In this document: positions 22,716 through 33,779 of the stretch, in pieces
Layout: each line of letters begins with the position of its first letter
How positions within the stretch are numbered: the first letter of the stretch is position 1
Assembly (NCBI GenBank): GCA_025201765.1
Contig: MU623419.1
Location: 62,001 to 126,000 of the forward strand
DNA: 64,000 nt
Direction of reading: 5' to 3'
Source: Daldinia sp. FL1419
Lineage: Eukaryota > Ascomycota > Sordariomycetes > Xylariales > Hypoxylaceae
Notes under the pieces: model-generated
What the model was told of the DNA's origin: nothing
The model's input: only the letters and a program-made list of their open reading frames with translations
Database searches by the model: none
Position numbers and translations under genes: made by a program

Positions 22716-23753
22716 GAAATGGGATAATCGTCGAAATCTTTGAGGGGTTCGAAACGCGCAAAATAAAGCTAAGCGTTCACTAAACCAGGTCGAGTCGGAC
22801 TAGAATAAGGATAAATAGCGCCTCCAGGGATAGACAGCTCAAGAGAATAAATCCATAAAATTCCCCCGTAGATAGAAAAAGCGAGTAAAATCCTTCCTAG
22901 GCAAAAATATGAAAGCCTGAGCTGACCCGTTGCCCGACGTGGCTAAGAACAAGTCACACACGGAAAATTGACCTGCAGGCTTCTTTTCAAGAGGGCGTAT
23001 TGCCCAAGGGGCCTCCCAATCCCCATGATCTAGCACGATGCCTAGCCATTCTGGATATTGGTCCATCGAATGGTGGCGTATAGCGTGCAGCAGCTGAACT
23101 TCGAAACCACCATTTTCGTAGTAGTTTGCTCGTATGCCAAGCAATCTACTAATCCTCAATTAATTCCCCGCGAACATTGAAGCGCGTGGGTGTGTCTATT
23201 AGAAGACCATATGAAGTCGCCGAAAATGTTGTAATTTTTCCAATATAACGGGTTGCTAGAGAATTCTCATAGTACGGAGACAACGTTGAACGGGATGTTC
23301 AAGATATCCATCAACGTCCCTGGGGCTCTAGAATCCACGTTACGGTAACATCAGCATTTCAGCTTGAACAGCGGGTCCGAGGTTCCAGTTGACAAGGGGG
23401 TACGTTTTAACGCAGCAGGGGTTGAAATTGTTGATCGGGTAAAAGTTGTAGCGGGGCAGGTAGAATCCTAGGTACCCCGCTACCTAGATTCAATAACAAA
23501 CTCAACAACAACTAATAATAGTAGTTTAATAATAATTCAGCAATGGTTTAATAATGTTTGAACTTAAGTTCAATTTGGGTTCAACTTAGGTCAATAATAC
23601 CTAATTCAATAAAAGCATAATTTATAACTAGGTAGTTAGTTAACTATTTTAATACTTACTTGGGAATTAGAATTGGAATCTTTCAACTTGGGTTGAACAA
23701 CAGTTCAACAACGGTTTGACTTTTATGCGCTATAGGGCTGTTATACGGAGTAC
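22716..23753. other. Intergenic region with simple TTCAA/TTGAA-rich sequence
   Basis: This is the upstream region of the WW-protein gene. At 23480-23720 it contains AT-rich, imprecise repeats built from CAACAAC, TTTAATAAT and TTCAA/TTGAA words. A minus-strand frame at 22839-23159 starts only with TTG, matches nothing I know and is not called. Confidence 0.55.
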
Positions 23754-24923
23754 CTAACCTGCCGTAGACTTCCTAAGATCTCGAACAAGCTGAGCAAGTA
23801 TCGCTGGGTTGAGAACTAGCTGGCTAATCTTTCCGTATAATTCGTCGAGTCGGGAAGTCTTTAAAATATATTGAATGTTCGCCGAGCTCGCGTGTATCGT
23901 ATTACCCTCAGCCGGGATAAAGCGAACACTATACTCTTCATTCCATGTGCTCACACAGACTCGTATACCATCCATTCTAAGATTGTATACTCGACGTAGC
24001 TCCTCGGTCGGCCCAGCGTAAGGATCTAAGCATAGAATATAGTTTAGCTCAGGTTTAGCTCAAGGCGAAAAATATTTCTCAAGTTCTCACATACATTCCC
24101 CCGCCATTGTAAGCGATAGTGAGGTGAGGAGCCAGGCTGGCATTTCCACGTCCTCCTGAGTATGTATCTCCTCCAAATGATCAAGTTGACTCCATGGCCC
24201 GTAGCTGTTGCACCTGGCGAGAGTCCCATCTATACCCACCATATCTGATTCTCTCCCAATATCACAGACAATTAGTTCTTTGCAGTCCCATTCAATATTT
24301 GGGAGCTGGTTCGGCCCAACATTATCTGGCCCGGACAAGAACACGAACTCCAAAGTAAAGCCATCTTTTGCAGTTAGCTCCTCGAGGGAGTTTTTAAAAA
24401 AATCCCAGTGTTCCCCATCTCGGTCGTAGACCCATAGCCAATCGTGAGGCCCATTGTCTCCTAACCACAACCGTGCCCTATCAAGCTTTGAGAACACTAT
24501 TTCATCCGCATATTTCTTTCTTGGGGACACTCTGCTTGAGGGGTAAACGATCGCAGCAATTACATTGATATCCTGGGAGCAGGAAAATGCGCAGTTGAGG
24601 AGAGCTTGGTGGGCGCGATGCGGCGGGTTGAAGATCCCAGCATATAAGATAACTCGATTTATCCGGTTCTTTTTCAGTCGCGGTATATAGTGCCCAGGAC
24701 TTTGATTAAATATCGGACGCCTGACTTTTGACGATCTATAGCAATAGGCATCCTGGATGTACGTTTCTAGATCGGCAACAGTCTCCTCGCCGGACGAACT
24801 TTGAGGAGAAGTCTTGGTAGTAATCGGTCGCTCAAGGTCGCTATCAGCAACATTTTGAGAAGTGGGATCATTTTCCTTAGGGACTGATATTTGTGCAGCT
24901 TCTTTTATTTGGATAGCAGACAT
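23754..24923 (-). CDS. Nucleotidylyltransferase-like protein (NMNAT/cytidylyltransferase superfamily)
   Basis: Two minus-strand exons (24923-24095 and 24025-23754) joined in phase 1 across a 69-nt GTATGT...TAG intron give 366 residues. Residues 88-105 (NRVILYAGIFNPPHRAH) form the first beta strand and the HxGH-type motif of the nucleotidylyltransferase superfamily, here PPHRAH with His102 and His105. A helix (QALLNCAF) and AAIVYPSSR follow. VFLSGPDNVGPNQLP and KELIVCDIGRESDM match the later strands. The usual C-terminal ISSTxxR phosphate-binding motif is not seen in clear form, so activity and substrate are open. The first 80 residues look disordered. The C-terminal exon encodes a small domain (TWNEEYSVRFIPAEG...KSTAG). 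It may act in pyridine- or phospholipid-nucleotide metabolism, but this cannot be decided here. Confidence 0.75.
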
Positions 24924-27363
24924 TGCAATGGTCGATTTATTGTTTCTACAGTGGATGTGTAAATTGTAGGTAATTCTAAGATATACTTGCTTCAGCTGAG
25001 ATAGATGCTTATTCAGAAGCAGAAACGTTTTTATTGTCGACGCGTTTTACTAGGGTTCGGTATCTGCAGGTAAAAACGCGAACATTATAGGGCGTGAAAA
25101 TAATACGCCACAGATTCTTGATGCCCGTTTCCTCTACTAACTGCCAACTCGGCTACATGGTTTAACCAATAGTAGAACAATTCTATAAACTGACCTTTTT
25201 TCATACTCCTCTTCTTGAAGTGTAGACGAATTGTGGCAACGATTAGGGTTATCGACTATAATCCCAAATGATTGGATGTTAGTTGTCTGTATTAATATGA
25301 CAGCTCAATTCTTTTAGACCCCCAAGCATTATTGCTTCGCACTTGCGTACGGTTGGTACACCGCTTCCAGGCAACACCGACTTCGCGATAGAATAACCCA
25401 ACGTTTATGTAGAGTTGAAACGGAGAAAAATTCCGGTTGTTTTACCGTAGTAGTCAGGAGCCCCAGTCAGTCAATCTCCTGACTCAATACCCGAGCCAAA
25501 TCCTTTGTATAGAATAAAATATCAACTTACATAAAAGACTCTCCCCTGATTTAGCCTAGGTAATTTGAAGCTCTTTGCAGTAGCTTACGAAGGCATACAG
25601 TAATAAGACCAAGCAACGATCACAACGTTTATGGAACAGATACCTCGAGAGGTACTCATCATTCCAGTTATAACCCACCACAGGACTTACTACCAACGAT
25701 TACTTGTTCGAAAATAAATTGTGTGTACCGGAATATTACGAGAATGGCAAATTTATGAACGTCTTGCGGGCATATTCCGCGTAGGACTACGATCTCCAGG
25801 AGCGCATTCATGGTGCTACAGGACGCCCGTAGCATTTCCCTCGGGGAGATGGAGCTGGAGATTTTACGCAGCTATGAGAAATATTATCCGCTGTTTGTAA
25901 CATACCGTAGCCTTGCCCACCCATAGTATTGCTTTTTCGCCATCAACAAATCCCTAAGGTTATATTGGTTGCAAAAGCGGGTATGAAGATGGCAAACTTT
26001 AAGAGACGAAGGATTAAACAGAATTATTCTTATGATTTGCCTTAAGCTTTCTTAAGGTCTTGTGTTGTAAAATGATGCATTGATACAAGTAAGAATGGGT
26101 AAAGTTTCTTTAACCTTATATATTAACCTTAGATTTATTTTACTTATTTTTCAAAATTTTATAATTTATTAATTTTATTTATAAATACCTATTTAATTAT
26201 AACAATCTTATTAGAAAGCTTAAGAATTGTATCAACCCTCGGGGTAACCTCTAGTAATATCAAACAGCATGGCCATATTGGTTAAAGTTGATACTGGGTT
26301 TAACTTAGGTAGTCTTGAGACTTTGAAAAGGGTAGTTACAAGAAACCTTGTAACATAAAGAGCTTTAATTGCAAGCATAGAAGACCACCTCTATAAGGGG
26401 GAAATTGTCAGTTGCAGGCGGTCTAATTATTAGACTTGTAAAGCCGAAAAGTCCTAACTTAGTACGCTACGGGTTTCTTCGGCGGGTTAGTACATATAAT
26501 AAGGAAACGGCAATGCCCGGAAAATATCTTCATTACACGAACACAAACTTTTGAGAAAGATTAGATTCAGGGGCTCATCCAGGTTACCGGTACCACGATC
26601 GCGATACGAGACACAGCCACGCGGAGTCCACAACGCGGTCTGGAACGCTGTTATGCGTACTACACTGCAAGATTTTAACTTCCATCTGTCGTGTATTATA
26701 TATTATTTAGGTATTGTTCATGCACGTGGGACTTAAACATTCCGCGTGTTGGTAACAATGTCTGGAATGGAGTGGATTAATATGTGGCTGGATAGGCGCA
26801 TTGACCCGTCGACTTGACTATTGGGAATTAATTCAACCTGCTATGCTTTAATACCTGTATAACAATTACTACTATACATCTGCGATCGTCGAGTTGGACG
26901 GCATCTTCCATTATTATCTTTCTCGTCTACCAATTGACAATCTCGTCACATGGGGTGCATATGAAGTATTGTTTCCCGCAGCTTCGTTTCCCTCCGCTGC
27001 AACGTGTCAGACTCTTGTCCCCAGACGTTCCGCAGCAGCTTGGCTTGCTTGGGTGGTGGATATGACGACAATGCGACCCATTTGTTTGGCGCACAGCGCA
27101 GCTGCGTCCCACGGTACAGAGATGCTCGGGTCTCCTGCAAAAAAGACAAAAAGGAAAAAAAAGAAAGATCGTCGCTGGATCTCTCGTAAGAAAAACGATC
27201 TAGGAGCTCCACGACCCAGATACCTAAGAGATACGTAAATAAATCGCGGGGTCGGCGTATTCGGCCGATATTAGCAGGGAATGGTCCAAAGAAAGAGGAG
27301 GTATTTTATTTATTGCGCTCTTTCTCTCTCTCTCTCTTTCTTATTAGTGCAACGCTTCTGTAC
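24924..27363. other. Gene-poor intergenic region, AT-rich in part
   Basis: This is the upstream flank of the nucleotidylyltransferase gene, then sequence with no supported gene. A strongly AT-rich island lies at about 26095-26230. A CT-rich microsatellite (TCTCTCTCTCTC) at about 27321-27340 borders the next element. Confidence 0.55.
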
Positions 27364-28050
27364 AATACACCCCCTGAAATAATGTTAGTTTCTCGTCTGT
27401 GCTTGGTATAAAAGAGGGGTTGTATAACATTGGGGCCAAACTTATATAACATATCCAATACAAAAAACAACAAAATATATATCCAAAAAATTATACCATA
27501 AACATGCCATAAATACCATATAAGTCAAATTTTGGTGTACAAATACTTATAAAAAGTTAGTACAAATATAATTTTAAATAAGGTTAAATATTATAACAAA
27601 ATTAAAATTACTTTCAAATTTTCATTTTTACAAACACCTTTTTTGTTTTTAATAAGTTACGTTATCTTTAATTATAAATTTAGCTTTTTTACCCCCTTTT
27701 CAAATCTTACAATATTTAATTCCAATAATGAATATATTTATACGCAACTTTTAATTAAATAAAAGTGATACAATAAGTTAAAACCTATATTAGTAAATAA
27801 TGTTGGCTTATATTTAATTCTAGATATAAATATATCTCTATTCAATTACTAATAGTTTAAAATACAAGGCTTTAAATCAAAAAACCTTAAAACACAAATA
27901 TTTTAATTATTTTTATTAATTTTGGAATTTTGGGATTTAACTAATTAGTTAGGGTTTTGCTATACTGATTGTGCCTCAAGGTGTGCTTCTAAAAGACCCT
28001 TGTTAAATACTGATAAGGGGTCACGAGCTAACATTATTTCAGGAGGTGGA
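27364..28050. mobile_element. AT-rich element bounded by 21-bp terminal inverted repeats
   Basis: The sequence at 27368-27388 is the reverse complement of 28028-28048 with 20 of 21 matches; the shared core is CCTGAAATAATGTTAG. Just outside lie direct copies of CTGTAC at 27358-27363 and 28051-28056, which could be a target duplication. The interior is very AT-rich (most of 27440-27960) with no open frame, as expected for a non-coding or heavily mutated (RIP-like) element. The family is unknown to me, and the spacing between repeat and duplication differs by two bases at the two ends, so the exact ends are uncertain. Confidence 0.55.
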
Positions 28051-29819
28051 CTGTACGAAAATCAACTAGGTAAGACCCTGACGTCAAGGGATCTACAACT
28101 CCGATAAGAAAATCCGAAAATAAGAAAAAAAGAGCAAAAGGGTTCAAAATAAGGGTCTTGTCTCGCCATTTGATGATACTTTATTATGCTCGATGGCGTA
28201 GTTGGCGTCGATGACAAAAGCTATATGGATAAATCACACGTTATTACACAACCAATTTATATATTATTTGAGTAGCATTTTACATCAACCACCTCTCTTG
28301 TTACCAGCCATTTATATCATTTATCCCGCATTTCTCTTGTAAGCTGCGACACACATATATCTCGAACTCGATACTGTATCAGGATTTTAGGGTTCTCGAT
28401 ACCGCATCTTGCACCTACGTTCGTCGATCGTCTCGCGGGGTGGTGGTGATGGTGGTGTATATGTGCGGTGAACGACAAGTTTGGCTGCATATCCTAGGCT
28501 CTAGTGTACCTACCTACACTAGAACAAGGGTATGTAGTTTAGGTATGCCTACAACGTCGGACGCATCGTCTTTTTTCAGTTCCCCTCCCGGAAGAGCCGG
28601 GGTTACCTGAACGGGTTTAATGCTTTTCAATTCTCTGCTTGGTTGAGGCTCTATCGCCGGGTGGCTTTCTAGGCTTGTTTTGGCTTGCAGTTGTCTAATT
28701 AGGCGGCTTGGCCTAGTAGACCAATCGTCTGTAAGAAAATACTGTTCAACGTGAAGATCCTGAACTGCCTTTAGCGCCTTTTAGTGTCGTTCCCGCTAGC
28801 TCGACAAGAATTACAAGCCCCAAGGCTGCTAGAGCCCCACTGCCCCTGCATTGATAGCTGTATCTGATAGGTGTTGTCGGATATAGACAGTATATTCGAT
28901 AGGTGTCTCGTACTGTAATCTTAAGCCCGTTACAAACCTGTTAAAGCGAAACGAAATTAGTTATAATTAACATGTGATTCTAAGGGATGGTCTATATCAT
29001 GATATGACTTTGCGACGATTTGATATGCCTGTGAAAGTTTAAAACTTGGCTGGATTACACAGTTATTTCTGTGAGGCTTTACTATACTCTTTACATATCT
29101 ACATAGGTAGGTATTCAATCTGTACCGCGATCGTAAAGCGAAAGGCTCATGACGACATTGTAGCGGAGTGAATGGAGTTTTTTGGGCTTGCGCACTCCGT
29201 AGCCCCATAGTGGAGTGATTGTGTGTGGTGTGTGGGGGTAGATATACACCCAGACTATGCGTACGGTTACACACTGTACTGCTATTATCTCGATCTTGTA
29301 GCGTACCTATCAGGTACCTTTTCGCTCGTACTAATTTAGATCGGTTGATAGGTCGTAGCCTACTGCAAACCATGCTCCCACCATAAGAGCTCACCGAATA
29401 TCCCCAAGATAATTAATATCTTTTTCGTATGGGGAGTTGGTGTTATTATCTTTTGTTCTTTGATTAAAACTTGTCTCTTCTGTCTTCGTGCTTTATCGAG
29501 TCGTAACTCGGTCTTTCCATGTGCAGCGGAAAAAGCTATTAATAGATTGGATCTAGATCTTCTTTCAGGAGTCCCATTATTCACCTGGTCTGGCCACGAT
29601 AAAATGTCTTTTAATGCGTGCTAGGTGCCACACGCGTTGTGCTACAATGCACAGGTATCCACATGCCCATAAGGTAGGAATCAGGATATACCTAGGTTGT
29701 ATCTCGATATATGTGCGTAGGTACCTATTTGTAGGTATGTACGTACATAGTGATTTGGCAGACAATTAAAGAAGTAACTACTAAACTTTTTATCTTTAAA
29801 CACTAAATGTCCAGTAGGT
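28051..29819. other. Gene-poor intergenic region
   Basis: No recognisable gene was found. A 145-codon minus-strand frame at 28957-29394 has no family features and unusual composition, so it is not called. Confidence 0.5.
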
Positions 29820-29827
29820 GTTCACAG
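29820..29827. repeat. Left 8-bp target-site duplication
   Basis: GTTCACAG at 29820-29827 is repeated exactly at 30481-30488, flanking the hAT-type element. Eight-bp duplications are the mark of hAT transposition. Confidence 0.85.
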
Positions 29828-30480
29828 TAGGGATGCCCATTATGCGCATAATAGATCGATTATGCGATATAATACGTATAATGCGTATTATGCGCATAAT
29901 ACGTATAATAATGCAGTTATTAAGTAATCAATATATAAAAATTTTTTAGCCTCAAACACATAATTTAGAGCAACTCGAGCAACACCTATTATGGTGTAAA
30001 TCAATTGCAATTCAGCCCCAAATGCCTCCCAGAGACACTGAAACGCACAGCCAATTCGAGCCAATCGAGCAAATCCATTTTCAACAAAAACGGGCAGCTT
30101 GTAAGCATTGTAGACGTACATAAATTGAATCAATTGCAACAAAAGACCTTACGAATCCAGGCTGCAAAGGCCGTATATTGCGATGGTCTAGCATTCAGTA
30201 CGTACGAAAATAGGGTCGATTTGTACGATTAGAGTCAGTTTTAGTGGATCGTTGCTTTGAAAATCAATTTAATTAAATTAAGTCAATTTCTTCAAATCGT
30301 CAAATCGTAAAAAAGCCTCAAGTGCGATGCTTCAATACTAGGGCTTACCCGTTTTAGTACTAGTACGCCGGATAATCGGGGGGGTATTGATCCGTTATGC
30401 GCATAATCATCCTATTATGCGTTATTATAACCTATTATACGTTATTATACGCTAAGCGTATAATAAAAATCGCATCCCTA
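29828..30480 (+). mobile_element. hAT-type transposon, 653-bp deletion derivative
   Basis: The element starts TAGGGATGC at 29828 and ends GCATCCCTA at 30480, a perfect 9-bp terminal inverted repeat. It is flanked by exact 8-bp duplications (GTTCACAG). Both subterminal regions are packed with self-complementary words (TTATGCGCATAA, AATACGTATT, TATACGCTAAGCGTATA). Inside, at 30022-30123, is the start of a transposase-like frame with a BED-type zinc-finger half. The remaining catalytic domain is absent, so it cannot move on its own. The intact duplication suggests a fairly recent insertion. Confidence 0.88.
30022..30123 (+). pseudogene. hAT transposase remnant: start and BED-finger half
   Basis: An ATG opens a 33-codon frame (MPPRDTETHSQFEPIEQIHF..., then AACKHCRRT and TAA). 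CxxC preceded by a basic/aromatic stretch is how BED zinc fingers at the N-terminus of hAT transposases begin; the His/Cys half does not follow in frame. About 40-100 nt further on, other frames still read IQAAKAVYCDGLAFSTYEN, which resembles the helical region after the BED finger in hAT proteins. The gene is therefore a frameshifted and truncated fragment. Confidence 0.55.
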
Positions 30481-30488
30481 GTTCACAG
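30481..30488. repeat. Right 8-bp target-site duplication
   Basis: GTTCACAG abuts the right end of the hAT-type element and is identical to 29820-29827. Confidence 0.85.
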
Positions 30489-31204
30489 TGTTCTGTACAG
30501 GTACCTAAAGTAACCCCCACTCAAATTTAGTGAAGATTGGCCACTAGCGTAACAATTTGCCGTTTCCCTTGAAGCCAAGGAGTCCCAAGGCAGGTCCAAT
30601 GTCCCTATCAAATTTTGAACAAAGCTGAGTTGGAGGCAAGTGGGTCAAGGAATTCGCGTCATCTCTAAATCTTGAATATATCGATGATCTTCTCCTTAAA
30701 AAAAATCTCTCCCCATCTCGGTCCAATCCACTCACTTAAGTCCCGAAAGCCATAGCGCTTTATACATTCATTTTTCGATCCTTTTAGCTAACCTATCCTA
30801 CCCAAAAGCTACCTACCCAGAGCTACCTTTCAACGTCTCATCACAGCTCTTCTCCAGACATCCCCAAATTCTATCCATCCTTCGTCTAATAAGGAATCAG
30901 GGATCGTCCCAGGAACATCCAGATCTAGACCACTTCGTTGTGTGTTCGGTCTATCGAAGCAGTCATACTTAACAGCTTCATCGCTCGTTGCTTATATTTA
31001 TTATTACCTACGTGCCATTTCACCCATAGTGATAATTATAACTTCGTTTTGTTTCTTGTCCCATATTTTCTTATTTGGATTAATTTGAGGATTTGGGTAT
31101 TTCAATGTTTGCTGGTCACCTTACTTATAGGTAGCTGGTGATAATTTTGGTACCACTTTCGGGGCTTTGTTTGATAGGAAATTTTTGGACATACTCCTCT
31201 CAAC
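30489..31204. other. Promoter and long leader of the mechanosensitive channel gene
   Basis: No gene is seen. The sequence is pyrimidine-rich from about 30760 to 30950, as is common near fungal transcription starts. A short upstream frame at 30938-31141 is not supported. Confidence 0.45.
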
Positions 31205-33779
31205 ATGCCTTATGCAACCAACCATAACGAATTCGACGAGAAGGGTTCCCCCACCCTAACTCATGCCCCAACTGTCTCGGATACAGCTGTCGATTCTGAA
31301 AAGTATACTGAGAAGTTTCCCCCAGAGCGACCACAACATCTACAGGTTCCTCCCGAACCAGGCAGGACGCACCCGGATCATTCATACCTTTCAGACACTG
31401 AATCTAGGGACCAGGCTACTCGACTAGTGGATGATCTCACACTTCTTCACGCGGAACAGGCGGTTAGCCACCGGGAATCGTCCGATCTTCGCCGTGCTCA
31501 TTCTAAGTCTCGTAGCCATGAACCCGAGGGAGAGGATGTGTTTAACCAGCCCAATCAGAATGCCACTCTACCGCCAGAACACCCTAATCAACTTAACAGA
31601 GTTTTCAAAGAAATCAAGGGTCTACCTCGCATAGTTCGATATTTATTGTACAGTTTACCCAATGCAATCATCTTACTAGTTCCTATATTGCTCGGGAGGT
31701 TTACACCAAAAGACGAACAAGCTGTTATTGGGGGACCGGGTGGTGAGGACTTGATGTGGTTTGGCATCTGGCTGGAGGTCGTCTGGCTTTCCTTGTGGGC
31801 GGCGAGAATAGTTACTTCCATTCTGCCGTTTATTGTAGGAGTTGTCGCTAGGATCTTGGGCTCGGGAAACTCTAAGAAATGGAGGGAGATAGCCCGTCAG
31901 TTGGAGTTGCATACTGCACTATTCCTTTGGATGCTTGCTGTCCTAATCTCGCACTATCCAATTCTCAACAATCACAAGGTCAAAGCCAAGGTGCCCGAGG
32001 AAGCCGATACCGAATATCCATTTATAAACTGGATCGATGTTGTCTACAAAGTTATCGTGGCACTTTTTGTCATGGCTGTCTTGAATTGGGTTGAGAAGAT
32101 TTTGATACAATGGATTGCAGAATCCTTCCACCTGCGAACATATTCGTCGCGCATCGAAACGAACAAGCAATGTATCGCGTAAGTTACATCTCATTTTCTT
32201 GCTTATTAGGCTGTCGCTAACCGATTTCTACAGATATTTAGTTCATCTCTACGAGTATTCCAAGGACAAGCTAGTTTCGGAGGCGTCGGTTATGGATCAT
32301 CAGGGGCGGAGCTCTGGCACGAGAACTCCCCTTGCTATGTTTTCGGACAATGCTCGGGATACCATCGCAAAGGTCGGCGACATTGCCAATCGGGTGGCGG
32401 GCGATTTCACTGGACGTGAAGTCAAGCTTAGGAATCACCCGCGGAAGGTCGTGTCCGAACTGCTCCGTAATAGCAATTCTGCTCAAGTTCTCGCTCGACG
32501 TCTCTTCCGCACATTTGCTAAGCCTGATGCTGATGTCCTGACGCCTCAAGACTTGAGCCCAGCTTTTCCTAGTAGTGAGGATGCAGATGCAGCATTCTAT
32601 GTTTTCGACCGCGATTTGAATGGGGATGTGTCGATGGACGAGCTTGAAACGTTCTGCGACGAGGTCCATCGGGAGAAGAAGGCTATTTCCGCTTCTCTCA
32701 AAGACTTGGATAATGTCATTACAAAGCTGGATAGGGTCTTCTTCTTCATCATATTCATAATCGCCGTCATTGTATTCATCTCGATCATCTCTGCTTCTAC
32801 AGCAGCAGCTTTGGCTTCCGCAGGTACCGCCGTTTTGGGTCTCGCATGGGTACTTCAAGCCACCGCACAGGAGTTTCTGCAGTCGATCATTTTCGTTTTT
32901 GTCAAGCACCCGTTTGACGTTGGGGACCGAGTTACTATCTACGGAAACACTGGAACTTTAATGAGGGGTGATGATTACTACGTGACGGAGATATCATTGC
33001 TATACACCGAGTTCAAGAAGATGCAGGGCCACATTGTCCAGGCTCCCAATTCCCTGCTTAACACGCTTTTCATCCTTAACCATCGTCGTAGTGGTACGTT
33101 GGCCGATGTCTTTGAACTTCGAATGAAGTATGGTACTCCATCTAGTGTCATACAAGAGTTGGAGGCTCGGATGACCGAATACGTAATGGAAAACAAGCGC
33201 GATTTCACTAGCAAGATCCTCACAGAACTTGTAAGCTTCGAGGATGCGTATTGCATGACGGTCAACTTTATTTGCTTCCACAAGACAAGTTTCCAAAACG
33301 AATTGACCCGCCTTATTCGGCATAATAAATTTGCTATTGAGCTTATGAATCAGATGGTCGCGCTTGGTATTGAACAGCCTCGTCGGCAGTACCAAATTTC
33401 AGGACAAGACTGGCCTGTTTTCCAATCAAACGTTCAGCCCCCATCTAACGTGGAGCGCACCCCTTCGGTAAACCCTGCGATCCTAACCGCTACTCGCCGA
33501 CGCGCCAATTCGTACGCCCAGGATACTACGGGCGACGTTTTCCAAGACGTCTTTGTGGCTCGTAAGCCGAGTACTTCGGGTGTTCACCACCCGCCGCGCA
33601 TCACTGAGGAGCTTGCCGAATCGAGTGGTTCTGCATTCGGTAGTACTTCGCAGCTAGAGAAGCTGCCTTCGAACGGAAGTGGGGGTCGTAGTAGTCATCG
33701 GAATATGTTTGGACGATCAATGACACTGAGGAAGAGTGCCGACCGCTCTGAGAGAGAACGGGATAGGGATATGGTGTGA
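31205..33779 (+). CDS. MscS-family mechanosensitive ion channel with EF-hand (Msy1/Msy2 type)
   Basis: Two exons (31205-32178, 32234-33779) joined in phase 2 across a 55-nt intron give 839 residues. The first 135 residues are disordered. Membrane segments are at about 142-164, 184-218, 236-254 and 277-295, then a pair at about 492-550. A canonical EF-hand loop lies at 450-461 (DRDLNGDVSMDE). The MscS pore helix follows (ASAGTAVLGLAWVLQATAQEF), then the beta domain signature FVKHPFDVGDRVTI and QAPNSLLNT. This order (N-terminal helices, EF-hand, MscS core) is that of fission yeast Msy1 and Msy2, ER-membrane channels that control calcium rise and survival on hypo-osmotic shock. The C-terminal 160 residues are disordered and Ser/Arg-rich, probably cytosolic and phosphorylated. 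Confidence 0.9.

Noticed and set aside
22839..23159. 106-codon minus-strand frame upstream of the WW gene
   Set aside because: Only a TTG start; no family features. It may be 5' flank of the WW gene.
25135..25170. Minus-strand TAGCCGAGTTGG, another tRNA A-box-like word
   Set aside because: No B box or cloverleaf follows; A-box words of this length can occur by chance.
26894..27238. 114-codon plus-strand frame with a Lys-rich tail
   Set aside because: Non-ATG start, the tail comes from an A-rich tract, and overlapping opposite-strand frames are equally open, so it looks random.
28957..29394. 145-codon minus-strand frame
   Set aside because: Unusual composition and no recognisable motif; nearby repeats and the transposon-rich setting make chance likely.
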